Shown here in pieces: positions 35,801 to 43,642 of a stretch of 64,000 nt of DNA. A program made the position numbers and the translations under genes. The first letter of the stretch is position 1. The number at the start of each line of letters is the position of its first letter. Source of the stretch: Litoribacillus peritrichatus (GTDB lineage Bacteria; Pseudomonadota; Gammaproteobacteria; Pseudomonadales; Litoribrevibacteraceae); NCBI RefSeq assembly GCF_039537985.1, contig NZ_BAABBN010000015.1:186001-250000 (forward strand). Direction: 5' to 3'. Under the pieces are notes generated by a model. That model did not search any database and was not told where the DNA came from. It worked only from the letters and a program-made list of their open reading frames with translations.

Positions 35801-36037
35801 TGGAGCACCTGATGCATCTGTTACTGTAGCTCGAATAGTAAGCTGAGAGTCCGCATCAATTGAAAAAGGGAGCCCTTCAGTGAAAGGTGTAATATCAGGG
35901 GTAATCGTAAGTTCGGCTAAATCTCCACCAATATTCCCATCACTGGCATCAACACCACCACCGCCTCCGCCGCCGCAGGCTGCGAGCATCCAGGCAAAAA
36001 AGATATATATAATACTGCGATAACTGCACGTTAACAT
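32810..36037 (-). CDS. Large Ig-like repeat surface lipoprotein
   Basis: The 1075-residue protein begins with a lipoprotein signal peptide; the lipobox LAAC puts the lipidated Cys at residue 21, followed by seven glycines. Ig-like (Big_1/invasin type) repeats follow, with typical lines such as LTIRATVTDASGAPVTNAQVSYSI and VPVELTVFATDVSGIAAPNG. Around residues 820-880 it has Asp/Asn-rich calcium-loop-like segments (DNNQDGVRDQD). A final Ig-like domain closes it. The start ATG 36037 has GGAG eight bases upstream; an upstream start at 36088 is less likely. It is probably outer-membrane anchored and surface exposed, perhaps adhesive, but no ligand can be inferred. It interrupts the dap gene cluster. 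Confidence 0.85.
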   Translation of the reverse strand: MLTCSYRSIIYIFFAWMLAACGGGGGGGVDASDGNIGGDLAELTITPDITPFTEGLPFSIDADSQLTIRATVTDASGAPVTNAQVSYSIDVGNIDTLSTITNSSGITATAAILSAGATGSATAGTLRITAISGSSVGVKTVPYISAENGEDSPVTPTPSDTTVELTFLSAFDDSTTPPTETAFLSQQSIPFGDTIFVKVVVSPAQAGTPSVAISSTTTSNGSTIPFGSLDTTSLEITTDSGGETSSGVVALRPGDQSGTASITATFGEFSDQEDISIINPSILIGFANDDNSINTSSIKINDDDSLNSVTLSSGGTALLATEIFIENTAGTFTHSGNNYSRYTQSAKIDYTSNCATTPDSQNPAINRSSISYSSSDSNTISGVTLATYKTVSCTSTDTVQASTTINNTLFTATTAINFNPQVANLIEFVDVKDSAGNSINSIALQGSPSVVPQSAQVTFRVLDDSNPVQGVKVFFSLTTSKGGVRLSTDDPDTVTYPDGIPLSTDADGEVTVIVTSGNLPTGVAISARIEDPTDPTNNPNNDVIDGEVIPVTSTALAVNTGIPHQGGFTIAADNRVPNAFDYQGVPVELTVFATDVSGIAAPNGTSINFKTENNAGQLVNENTVDSNNCLINNGSCSITWKSQQLSNKPDVSQAIDKFIDTANPISGKNINDVDILLATLSNGKTLYQAIVEFGDDIVTSNTEVIPVSPGTFTTDLTSFGITANDLLTDSTSSENSLGSTYTTLIDLSAFDASPVPVLRHQMPNDTLIANYTIADVLAAESIASLTSMNISTLPFSSYISNKNDRYGRVQVLSWTTGEETFTDDGGDGLFNGNLAAEEIDDLPEAFTDNNQDGVRDQDPGVNLEEFEDFNGNTTYDAANGIYNGFRCDDAARTAGHCPDINKLVDVRASATIIAATKSLNLAFVAPGTDLTLADYRGTNTFRPLTQKSAIYKGMLRPVTNGVKFDDNGNITEINIDETPSSSFTFTVIVYDENGNPPPSGTTIDVVAPTTAKLDSPTATLTTPSTDDPYSFTVTISRDPDAEDTSSGLSITWTTPANVSGPALSATRTITIAQNP

Positions 36038-36229
36038 TCTCGAATTCTCCATAATTATTCCTGCGCAGGCAAATATGCGGACTAGCATCTAATGATAGTC
36101 TATTTTTAGTGATGCTACTTAATCCATTTATGAGACGCAATGCAAAAATTTTGAAATTTCAGATGGTTGGTTAAGAAATGTAGAGTAGTTTATTACTACT
36201 GATCGGATGAAGTGTCGGGAAATAAAGAT

Positions 36230-36267
36230 GAAAGCCCCTGATAAACGGGGTGTTTTCGGGGGCTTTC
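36230..36267 (-). terminator. Hairpin downstream of dapD, possible terminator
   Basis: GAAAGCCCC (36230-36238) and GGGGCTTTC (36259-36267) form a 9-bp perfect stem with a 20-bp loop, 20 bp after the dapD stop. The following minus-strand sequence is only moderately U-rich. The rest of 36038-36229 shows no gene and no confident promoter. Confidence 0.55.
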
Positions 36268-36287
36268 AAGGGAGCAACTAATCTAAA

Positions 36288-37316
36288 TTAGTTGTTGGCA
36301 TGCAGTGCTTCGTTCAGCTCGATGGCTGATTTATTGGTTTTGCATTCCACTGCACCAGATTGTGAGTTACGGCGGAACAGTAAATCATCTTTACCTGCCA
36401 GTTCGCGCGCTTTAACTACACCGACTTCTTGGTTTTGGTCGTCAAGCATAATAACTTTTGTGCCTGCCGTGATGTAAAGGCCGGCTTCAACAATACAGCG
36501 ATCGCCAACTGGGATACCAATACCCGCATTTGCACCAAGAAGGCTGTTTTTGCCCACAGAAATAATGATGTTGCCGCCGCCAGAAAGTGTTCCCATGGTC
36601 GAGCAACCACCGCCTAAGTCACTGCCTTCACCAACCATAACGCCCGCAGAGATTCGACCTTCAATCATTGAAGTGCCTTCTGTGCCCGCATTAAAGTTAA
36701 CAAAACCTTCGTGCATGATGGTTGTGCCTTCGCCAATGTAAGCGCCAAGGCGTACACGTGAAGTGGCTGCGATACGCACGCCGGACGGAACCACGTAGTC
36801 TGTCATTTTAGGGAACTTGTCAACCGATTGAACCTGGATCAGTTCGCCTTTTGCACGGGCTTCCAGTTGTTTTTTAGGAAGTTCGTTCAGGTCAATAGCG
36901 CCTAGGTTTGTCCAGGCCACATTTGGAAGTAATCCGAAGATACCAGATAGGTTCACGCCGTGCGGTCTAACCAAACGGTGAGAAAGCAAATGAAGCTTTA
37001 AGTACACTTCCGGAGTGCTTTCTGCTTGTTCATCGCTTTCCAGAATAACAATGACTGTCGGTGCTGAAGCTTTGGCGCAGATGTTAGCGACTTCTGCCTG
37101 AGAGGCTTCGCCTTCGGACTCAAGTGCAGAGGCCAGTTTGGCCAAAAGGTCTGCGTTGGCTTCAATGGTTGCGTTGCCACCTTCGTAGTTCAGCGTGGTT
37201 TTGGCGGCTTCAATGATTGATTTTGATGGCGAAAGAACCGGTGCTTGAAAGAAAGTTTCTAGCCATTCGTTTTTTTCATTTTTGGTGCCTACACCGATTG
37301 CAAATGCAAAAGCCAT
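36288..37316 (-). CDS. dapD: 2,3,4,5-tetrahydropyridine-2,6-dicarboxylate N-succinyltransferase
   Basis: DapD succinylates tetrahydrodipicolinate in lysine/DAP synthesis. At 342 residues it is the long form found in Pseudomonas and its relatives, not the 274-residue enteric form. The left-handed beta-helix hexapeptide region spans about residues 180-290 (VRLGAYIGEGTTIMHEGFVNFNAG, GRISAGVMVGEGSDLGGG). It ends a minus-strand run map-glnD-dapC-arsC-like-dapD. A hairpin follows its stop codon. Confidence 0.96.
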   Translation of the reverse strand: MAFAFAIGVGTKNEKNEWLETFFQAPVLSPSKSIIEAAKTTLNYEGGNATIEANADLLAKLASALESEGEASQAEVANICAKASAPTVIVILESDEQAESTPEVYLKLHLLSHRLVRPHGVNLSGIFGLLPNVAWTNLGAIDLNELPKKQLEARAKGELIQVQSVDKFPKMTDYVVPSGVRIAATSRVRLGAYIGEGTTIMHEGFVNFNAGTEGTSMIEGRISAGVMVGEGSDLGGGCSTMGTLSGGGNIIISVGKNSLLGANAGIGIPVGDRCIVEAGLYITAGTKVIMLDDQNQEVGVVKARELAGKDDLLFRRNSQSGAVECKTNKSAIELNEALHANN

Positions 37317-37367
37317 GTTGTCTCCTAGTGAATTGACTTAATATTACGAGTAAAAGGGTACTTAAAA

Positions 37368-37715
37368 TTAGCCGAAAATAGTTTGGTATTCGGCTTCCTT
37401 GAAACCAAGGGTTTTCGAATCGTTGTGTATTAACAGTGGTCTTTTTATGATGGAAGGGTTTTCTATCATGACTTGAACCGCTGTTTCATTGTTCATGGTG
37501 TCTTTAATTGTATCATCAAGCTTTCTCCAGGTGGTGCCTCGCTTGTTGATCACATTTTCCCAGCCGAGTTCGTTGACCCATTCATTGGCTTGTAACTCTT
37601 CCAGACCTGCTTTTTTATAATCATGGAAGCTGTATTCAATGTTGTTGCTTTCTAGCCACTTAAAAGCTTTTTTCATTGTGTCGCAGTTTTTAATACCATA
37701 AATGGTGGTGGACAT
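37368..37715 (-). CDS. ArsC/Spx family reductase-like protein (YffB type)
   Basis: This 115-residue thioredoxin-fold protein starts TIYGIKNCDTMKKAFKWLE, with a single Cys in the position of the ArsC active site. NKRGTTWRKLD in the middle and KRPLLIH near the end match the YffB group. The function of YffB is not established and arsenate reduction is unlikely. It lies 17 bp after dapC and 51 bp before dapD, a linkage also seen in Pseudomonas. Confidence 0.9.
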   Translation of the reverse strand: MSTTIYGIKNCDTMKKAFKWLESNNIEYSFHDYKKAGLEELQANEWVNELGWENVINKRGTTWRKLDDTIKDTMNNETAVQVMIENPSIIKRPLLIHNDSKTLGFKEAEYQTIFG

Positions 37716-37732
37716 TTGAGACCTCGATTGGG

Positions 37733-38926
37733 TTACAGTCTGGAAATTAGGTTTTTGATTCTGTGTGCAGCTTCAATGCATTCGTCCACTTCGGCAACCA
37801 GCGCCATTCTGATGCGGTTCTTGCCAGGGTTGATACCGTTGATTGTTCTGGAAAGATAACTGCCTGGTAGTACGGTGACGTTTTCTTCGGCAAAAAGGCG
37901 TTGTGCAAAGGTTTCTTCATCAATCGGTGTTTTTGGCCATAAGTAAAAGCTTGCGTCGGTTTGCTCAACGTCCATGACTGGCTTAAGAATTTCTAACACT
38001 TTTTTAAACTTTTGCTGGTATTGAACCCGATTTTCTTTGACGTGGTTTTCATCTTTCCAGGCTGCGATGGATGCGAGTTGATGATGAATGCCCATTGAGC
38101 AGCCGTGGTAAGTACGGTACAGCAGGAATTTGGAAAGTACGGCTTCGTCACCTGCGACAAACCCGGATCTCAGGCCTGGTAAGTTAGAGCGTTTTGATAA
38201 TGAATGAAAAACAACGCAGTTTTTGAAATCGGTTCGGTTTAATTCAGCGCAAACCTGAAGCAGCCCCACAGGTTTTTCGTCTTCATTAATGTAAATTTCG
38301 GAATAGCACTCGTCCGAAGCAATGATGAAGTCATGTTTGTCTGATAGTTGGATCAGTTGTGTCAGTGTTTCTTTGGGAAGTACCGCTCCGGTTGGATTTC
38401 CCGGTGAACAAAGGAACAGGATTTGACAGTTGTTCCATTGATCGTCAGTGACTTGGCCAAAGTCGGGGTTGAAGTTGTTGTCTTCGAGGCAGGGGATAAA
38501 CTCTGGTGTAGCACCTGCTAAATACGCAGCCCCTTCGTAGATTTGGTAGAATGGGTTGGGGCTGATGACAGTGGGTGCTTCTGCCGTACGGTCGATGCAG
38601 GCTTGTGTAAAAGCAAATAACGCTTCACGGGTGCCGTTTACAGGAAGCACTTGTGTTTCCGGGTTTACCGTGTTGATCGAAAAGCGGTTGGACAACCAGT
38701 CAGCAATAGTGGCTCTCAGCTCGGGCAAGCCTTTCGTGCTTGGGTATCTTTCCATTTCCGGTAAAGATTCTATCAGTGTTTTTAGAACAAACTCAGGCGC
38801 AGGGTGCTTAGGCTCGCCTATGGATAAGGCAATGTGTTTTTTATCGGCTGGCGGTGTGATTCCGGCTTTCAGTTTTGTCAGCTTTTCAAATGGGTAAGGT
38901 TGCAGTTTGTTTAAGTCCGGATTCAT
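37733..38926 (-). CDS. dapC: Succinyldiaminopimelate transaminase
   Basis: A PLP fold-type I aminotransferase of 397 residues. It begins NPDLNKLQPYPFEKLTKLKAG, a DapC hallmark. The PLP-lysine block is SLSKRSNLPGLRSGFVAGD, with SPGNPTGAVLPKE and DECYSEIY upstream. DapC acts between DapD and DapE. Its presence beside dapD and glnD supports DapC over the bifunctional ArgD that does the job in E. coli. Confidence 0.94.
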   Translation of the reverse strand: MNPDLNKLQPYPFEKLTKLKAGITPPADKKHIALSIGEPKHPAPEFVLKTLIESLPEMERYPSTKGLPELRATIADWLSNRFSINTVNPETQVLPVNGTREALFAFTQACIDRTAEAPTVISPNPFYQIYEGAAYLAGATPEFIPCLEDNNFNPDFGQVTDDQWNNCQILFLCSPGNPTGAVLPKETLTQLIQLSDKHDFIIASDECYSEIYINEDEKPVGLLQVCAELNRTDFKNCVVFHSLSKRSNLPGLRSGFVAGDEAVLSKFLLYRTYHGCSMGIHHQLASIAAWKDENHVKENRVQYQQKFKKVLEILKPVMDVEQTDASFYLWPKTPIDEETFAQRLFAEENVTVLPGSYLSRTINGINPGKNRIRMALVAEVDECIEAAHRIKNLISRL

Positions 38927-38996
38927 TTTTTGTCCTTGATGGAGCGTATCGAGTCAAATTGGCTTTTTGGTTGTTGTATGTTTTTAATGTCAGCGT

Positions 38997-41681
38997 TTAT
39001 TGGTTGTTGCTGTGTTTATCCAGAGTTGTGCAGATGGCTTGCTGAAGTAGCCTGCAAATTTCCGGATCGCTGATCGGGTTGTTTTCGTTATCGGTCAGAT
39101 AAAACAAATCGTCCACTTTCTCGCCGAGTGTGGCAATCTTGGCGTTCTGAATTCGAACGTCAAAATCTACAAAGACGCGGCCAATCATGGCTAAAACGCC
39201 GGGGCGATCCGGAGCTGTTACCTCAAGAACGGTCATTTGTTTGATTGGATCGTTATGAATGACGACTTGAGTGGGCATCTTGAATTGTTTTAATTGTCTT
39301 GGTGTTCGTTTACTGATGAGATCCAGGTAGTTGCTGGAGTCTTCAAGTGCGACAATCAGGCTGGACTTGATTTCTTCGATGCGTAATGAGTTTTCCCCGA
39401 TGGGGTCGCCGTTGTCGTCCAAAACGATGAAGCTGTTTACGGTAAAACCATTGTCTGAAATGATGACCTGAGCATCCTGAATGTTGAGGTTCAGGTTCTC
39501 CATGACGGAGGCGGTGACTGCAAATAGGTGCTGCTCGTCTTTGGTGTAAATGAATATTTCAGTGCCGCCTTCATGTTCGCGGTCGGTGGTTTCCATGAGT
39601 TCAATCAGGGGTTGTGAGCTGTCTTTGTGTTCCAGAATGGCTTCTGTGTGCCAGGCAATCTCACCCGGTGTATTCCGGAACATATAATCCTGCCCTAATT
39701 GATTCAGAAGGTCTCGGATTTGCTGCTCTCGGTATGGTTTGTCAAGAAGCAGTTCCAACACGGCTTCTTCGCGATCCTGTAAGTATTCCTGAGGATTGAT
39801 TGGGTGATCCAACCCGCGTCGCAGTGTTCGCCAGGTTTCGGTGTAAAGTTGTCTCATGAGCGCGGCCCGCCAACTGTTCCAGAGTGTGGGGTTGGTGGCG
39901 TTAATATCGGCGACAGTAAGAATGAACAGGTAGTCCAGGTGGATTTTGTCCTGAACTTTTTCTGCAAACTCCTGAATGACTTCCGGGTCGCTGATGTCTT
40001 TTCTTTGGGCGGTCATGGACATCAGTAGGTGGTTTTCGATCAGCCAGCAAATTAAGTCGGTCTCCCATTTGTTTAATCCGTGCTTTTCACAGAACTTTCT
40101 GGCGTCGATGGCGCCCAGTTCTGAGTGGTCGCCTCCGCGACCTTTGGCGATATCGTGATAGAGGCCGGAGATGTATGCCAGTTCAACCTTCGGAACTTCA
40201 TGAATTAAGCGGCTGGCGAGGGGAAACTGGTCTTTGTTGTCTGCAAACCGGAAGCGACGCATGTTTCTGACGACCTGCAATGTATGGGCGTCTACAGTGT
40301 AAATGTGGAACAGGTCGTGTTGCATTTGGCCAGTGATGCTGGCGAATTCGGGTAAGTAGCGACCGAGTATGCCCCACTTTCTCATGCGCCAAAGCTGAGT
40401 AACCAAGCGGGTTTTGGTTTTCATCAGGGCCATGAACATGCTGGTGTTCACTGGATTGGCCCTGAAGTTGTCATCAATCAAGTGACGATGGTTGCGTAGT
40501 TCTCGAATGGTGGTGGTTCTTGCGCCTTTTACACCGTCGGTTCTCGCCATAAGCAGGAAAATTTCCAGCATGGAGGAAGGTTCTTTGGCGAAAATCTTGG
40601 GGTCTTTGATTTCAATGAATTTATTGCGAATTTGAAAGCGTTCATTGATCTCAATGACTTCATCTGGCTCGTCTGCTAACAGAATGGTTTCATTGAAGTG
40701 CTGGATAATGACATCGTTCAGTTCGCCTAATTGGAGCACCGTTCGATAATATTTTTGCATGAGCTGTTCAACGGCCAGGCGGCTGCCGTTGTCCTGGTAG
40801 CCAAATAACTCAGCAATTTTTCGTTGGTGGTCAAATAATAATCTGTCTTCCGGGCGGCCGGTGATCATGTGTAACGCATAACGCACTTGCCAGAGGAACT
40901 CCTGCCCACGCGTCAGCATGTCCAGTTCTTCTTCGTTGAGAACGCTCAATCGAACCAGTTCGCTCATGGTGTTGGCACCGTACTGACGTTTGGTGATCCA
41001 CATGATGGTTTGGATATCTCTTAAACCACCGGGCGAAGTTTTGATGTTAGGTTCAAGGTTGTATTCGATGTTATTAAACTTTCGATGACGTTGCTGTTGT
41101 TCTTCCCATTTGGCCTGAAAAAATGATTTGCTGTCCCAGATGAAAGATGGGCCAGTGAGTGATGTCATTTTAAGTAGAATATCTTCGTTACCTGATATGG
41201 TTCTGGCTTCGGTGAGGTTTGTGGTGACGGTGATGTCTTTTTCTGCTTCTTCTTTGCATTCCGTAATGGTCCGAACACTGTGACCTATGTTTAAGTTGAG
41301 ATCCCATAACAGAGTTAGGAAGGTTTCTATGGCTTCCTGATGGGCTTCTGGTTCGGTCGCATCAAATAATAACAGGACATCAATGTCTGATTTCGGATGA
41401 AGTTCACCTCGGCCATAACCCCCGACGGCGATCAGTGAGGCGGTGGCTACTTCGTTCAGTGAGCTGTGTTCCCAGGCTTTTTCCAGAATTTGGTCAATAA
41501 ACCAGGCTCGATCATAAATCAGGTGGTGAATGTCTTCTTCTGACTTAAAACGCTGGTCGAGCCGGTCGTTGGCATCAGAAATTTGTTGCTTGAGAGTTTG
41601 GATGATGGAATTGCCAAATGAGAGGGAATTATTGAAAAAATCATTACAAAAAAGAGAGGTGTCTGGCTGATATGTATTCAT
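38997..41681 (-). CDS. glnD: Bifunctional PII uridylyltransferase / uridylyl-removing enzyme
   Basis: GlnD senses glutamine and uridylylates or deuridylylates PII. The nucleotidyltransferase motif GGYGRGELHPKSDIDVLLL lies near residues 86-104. The PII-uridylyltransferase central domain, an HD domain (LYHDIAKGRGGDHSELGA) and two C-terminal ACT domains follow. I took ATG 41681, giving 894 residues; an in-frame GTG at 41699 adds six but has no purine-rich site. It follows map by 73 bp. Confidence 0.95.
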   Translation of the reverse strand: MNTYQPDTSLFCNDFFNNSLSFGNSIIQTLKQQISDANDRLDQRFKSEEDIHHLIYDRAWFIDQILEKAWEHSSLNEVATASLIAVGGYGRGELHPKSDIDVLLLFDATEPEAHQEAIETFLTLLWDLNLNIGHSVRTITECKEEAEKDITVTTNLTEARTISGNEDILLKMTSLTGPSFIWDSKSFFQAKWEEQQQRHRKFNNIEYNLEPNIKTSPGGLRDIQTIMWITKRQYGANTMSELVRLSVLNEEELDMLTRGQEFLWQVRYALHMITGRPEDRLLFDHQRKIAELFGYQDNGSRLAVEQLMQKYYRTVLQLGELNDVIIQHFNETILLADEPDEVIEINERFQIRNKFIEIKDPKIFAKEPSSMLEIFLLMARTDGVKGARTTTIRELRNHRHLIDDNFRANPVNTSMFMALMKTKTRLVTQLWRMRKWGILGRYLPEFASITGQMQHDLFHIYTVDAHTLQVVRNMRRFRFADNKDQFPLASRLIHEVPKVELAYISGLYHDIAKGRGGDHSELGAIDARKFCEKHGLNKWETDLICWLIENHLLMSMTAQRKDISDPEVIQEFAEKVQDKIHLDYLFILTVADINATNPTLWNSWRAALMRQLYTETWRTLRRGLDHPINPQEYLQDREEAVLELLLDKPYREQQIRDLLNQLGQDYMFRNTPGEIAWHTEAILEHKDSSQPLIELMETTDREHEGGTEIFIYTKDEQHLFAVTASVMENLNLNIQDAQVIISDNGFTVNSFIVLDDNGDPIGENSLRIEEIKSSLIVALEDSSNYLDLISKRTPRQLKQFKMPTQVVIHNDPIKQMTVLEVTAPDRPGVLAMIGRVFVDFDVRIQNAKIATLGEKVDDLFYLTDNENNPISDPEICRLLQQAICTTLDKHSNNQ

Positions 41682-41754
41682 GATTTTCGAAGGTCTCACT
41701 TGGAGGCCCGACTAAGTCTGTGTCAGTCAGTCGGGCACTTGCTGAATGTATGAA

Positions 41755-42525
41755 TCAGAAATTTTCTTCTTTGCGTTTGGTAAGTACTTCAACGCCATCT
41801 GCGGTAACGGCGAGGGTGTGCTCCCATTGGGCGGATAGCTTGTGGTCTTTTGTGACAACTGTCCAGTCGTCAGGCAATAGTTTGGTGAAGCGCTTGCCTG
41901 CATTGATCATGGGTTCGATGGTAAACGTCATTCCCTCTTTTAATTCCATGCCCGTGCCTGGCTTACCGTAGTGCATGACCTGTGGGTCTTCATGGAAAAC
42001 TTTGCCAATGCCGTGGCCGCAGTATTCACGAACAACCGAATAATAATTTGACTCGGCGTGCTTTTGGATGGCGTGGCCAATGTCCCCTAATCGTACGCCT
42101 GGCTTAACCATGTCGATGCCTATGTACAGACATTCTTGAGTGATTCTCGCCAAGCGCTCCGCTTGTACCGTGGGCTTGCCAACAAAAAACATTTTGCTGG
42201 TGTCGCCGTGGTATTCATCTTTAATGACGGTGATGTCAATGTTGATGACGTCACCGTTTTTCAGGATTTTCTTGTCGCTTGGAATGCCGTGGCAGATGAC
42301 GTGGTTTACCGAGGTACAAATGGATTTCGGAAACCCTTTGTAATTGAGAGGGGCCGGAATGGCTTTTTGAACGTTGACGATGTAATCGTGACAAATACGG
42401 TCCAACTCGCCAGTGGATATGCCGGGTTTTACATGTTCTTCGATCATCTCCAGGACTTCAGCAGCAAGACGTCCTGCTACGCGCATTTTTTCAATTTCTT
42501 CTGGTGTTTTGATGGTGGCAGTCAT
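41755..42525 (-). CDS. map: Methionine aminopeptidase type I
   Basis: Map removes the N-terminal methionine from new proteins. The 256 residues include the metal ligands in NIDITVIKDEYHGDTSKMF (two Asp), CGHGIGKVFHEDPQVMHYG (His) and MTFTIEPMINAG (Glu), with the final Glu in WEHTLAVT. It diverges from rpsB, the standard map/rpsB arrangement. It heads the minus-strand map-glnD-dapC-dapD run. Confidence 0.97.
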   Translation of the reverse strand: MTATIKTPEEIEKMRVAGRLAAEVLEMIEEHVKPGISTGELDRICHDYIVNVQKAIPAPLNYKGFPKSICTSVNHVICHGIPSDKKILKNGDVINIDITVIKDEYHGDTSKMFFVGKPTVQAERLARITQECLYIGIDMVKPGVRLGDIGHAIQKHAESNYYSVVREYCGHGIGKVFHEDPQVMHYGKPGTGMELKEGMTFTIEPMINAGKRFTKLLPDDWTVVTKDHKLSAQWEHTLAVTADGVEVLTKRKEENF

Positions 42526-42664
42526 TGTATTGAGAGAGTCCTAGTGATTCTTGTATCGCTTCCATGATCATCAGAGAAGCTGAAACGTCATATGATTAAT
42601 AAATTGCGTTTCATTTTAGCGGACAGACGGATTAAAAAACAGATGGTGTCAGGCTTATCTTGGC

Positions 42665-42693
42665 TTTATTTGTAACGGCTTTTGTGGTATAAA
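42665..42693 (+). promoter_or_regulatory. Probable rpsB-tsf promoter
   Basis: An extended -10 TGGTATAAA (42685-42693) is followed by a GC-rich ATGCCGCCCG discriminator. A weak TTTATT -35 lies at 42665-42670 with 17-bp spacing. This layout fits a stringently controlled ribosomal-protein promoter. Confidence 0.65.
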
Positions 42694-42696
42694 ATG

Positions 42697-42815
42697 CCGC
42701 CCGCTATTTAAGCGGAACATCACACGTACTTCCATAGAGCTAGCCCGGGTGCCTTTTTTAAGGTTGGGATGGTTGGGGGTGCGGACGAATAACCCAAACT
42801 ATATAGGTAGTTAAG
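42697..42815 (+). promoter_or_regulatory. Probable rpsB 5' leader, S2 autoregulatory region
   Basis: About 115 bases separate the promoter from the rpsB ATG. They contain a CCGC/GCGG stem (42701-42715) and a G-rich segment (GGTTGGGATGGTTGGGGGTGC, around 42763-42783) that can pair with neighbouring C-rich bases. In E. coli and other gammaproteobacteria the rpsB leader is bound by S2 to repress rpsB-tsf. I infer the same here from position and G-rich leader; the structure was not computed. Confidence 0.5.
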
Positions 42816-43547
42816 ATGTCTCAGATTTCTATGCGCGACCTGATGAAAGCAGGCGCTCACTTTGGTCACCAAACTCGTTACTGGAATCCAAAAATGGGTA
42901 AGTTCATTTTTGGCGCTCGTAACAAGATTCATATCATTAACCTGGAGTACACTGTTCCTGCGTTTAATGAAGCTCTAGCGGCCGTTAAAAAAGCAGCAGC
43001 TAACAAGAATAAGGTTCTTTTCGTGGGTACTAAGCGTCAAGCTGGTAAGATCATGAAAGAAGAAGCTATTCGTTGTGGTATGCCATACGTTAACCACCGT
43101 TGGTTGGGTGGTATGTTGACTAACTATAAGACAATTCGTCAGTCAATTCGTCGCTTCCGTGAGCTTGAGCAGCAGTCTAAAGATGGTACTTTCGACCAGT
43201 TGACCAAAAAAGAAGCGTTAATGCGTCAGCGCGAGATGGCTAAACTTGAGCTAAGCATTGGTGGTATTAAGGATATGGGTGGTTTGCCTGATATTCTTTT
43301 CGTTATCGATGTTGATCATGAGCGTATCGCAGTTAACGAAGCAAACAAGTTGGGCATTCCTGTTGTTGGTATCGTTGATACAAACAGTAATCCTGATGGG
43401 GTTGATTTTGTAATCCCTGGTAATGATGACGCAATTCGTGCAATCGAATTGTATGCTCAGACTGTGGCTAACACTGTTCTTGAAGCATCTGATTCATCAG
43501 CTGATGAGTTTGTTGAAGTTAAAGAAGAGGCGGCAGCGGCAGAATAA
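42816..43547 (+). CDS. rpsB: 30S ribosomal protein S2
   Basis: S2 binds late in 30S assembly and recruits S1. The 243-residue sequence starts MSQISMRDLMKAGAHFGHQTRYWNPKM and contains GTKRQAGKIMKEEA, RWLGGMLTNYKTIRQSI and DTNSNPDGVDFVIPGNDDAIRAI, all diagnostic. Codon use is strongly biased, as in highly expressed genes. It is followed by a hairpin and tsf. Confidence 0.99.
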   Translation: MSQISMRDLMKAGAHFGHQTRYWNPKMGKFIFGARNKIHIINLEYTVPAFNEALAAVKKAAANKNKVLFVGTKRQAGKIMKEEAIRCGMPYVNHRWLGGMLTNYKTIRQSIRRFRELEQQSKDGTFDQLTKKEALMRQREMAKLELSIGGIKDMGGLPDILFVIDVDHERIAVNEANKLGIPVVGIVDTNSNPDGVDFVIPGNDDAIRAIELYAQTVANTVLEASDSSADEFVEVKEEAAAAE

Positions 43548-43583
43548 TATTTCTGTCTCTTAAGTTTCATATCTTTTTCTGTG

Positions 43584-43605
43584 AATAGGGGGCTTGCCCC
43601 CTATT
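43584..43605 (+). terminator. Strong hairpin between rpsB and tsf, probable attenuator
   Basis: AATAGGGGG and CCCCCTATT form a 9-bp stem with a four-base loop. The T tract (TTTTT at 43611-43615) begins six bases after the stem, so termination is probably partial. Such a hairpin sits between rpsB and tsf in E. coli too and tunes the S2 to EF-Ts ratio. Confidence 0.7.
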
Positions 43606-43642
43606 TCTAGTTTTTCGTTTAAATTTTTTGAGGTTGATGGAT

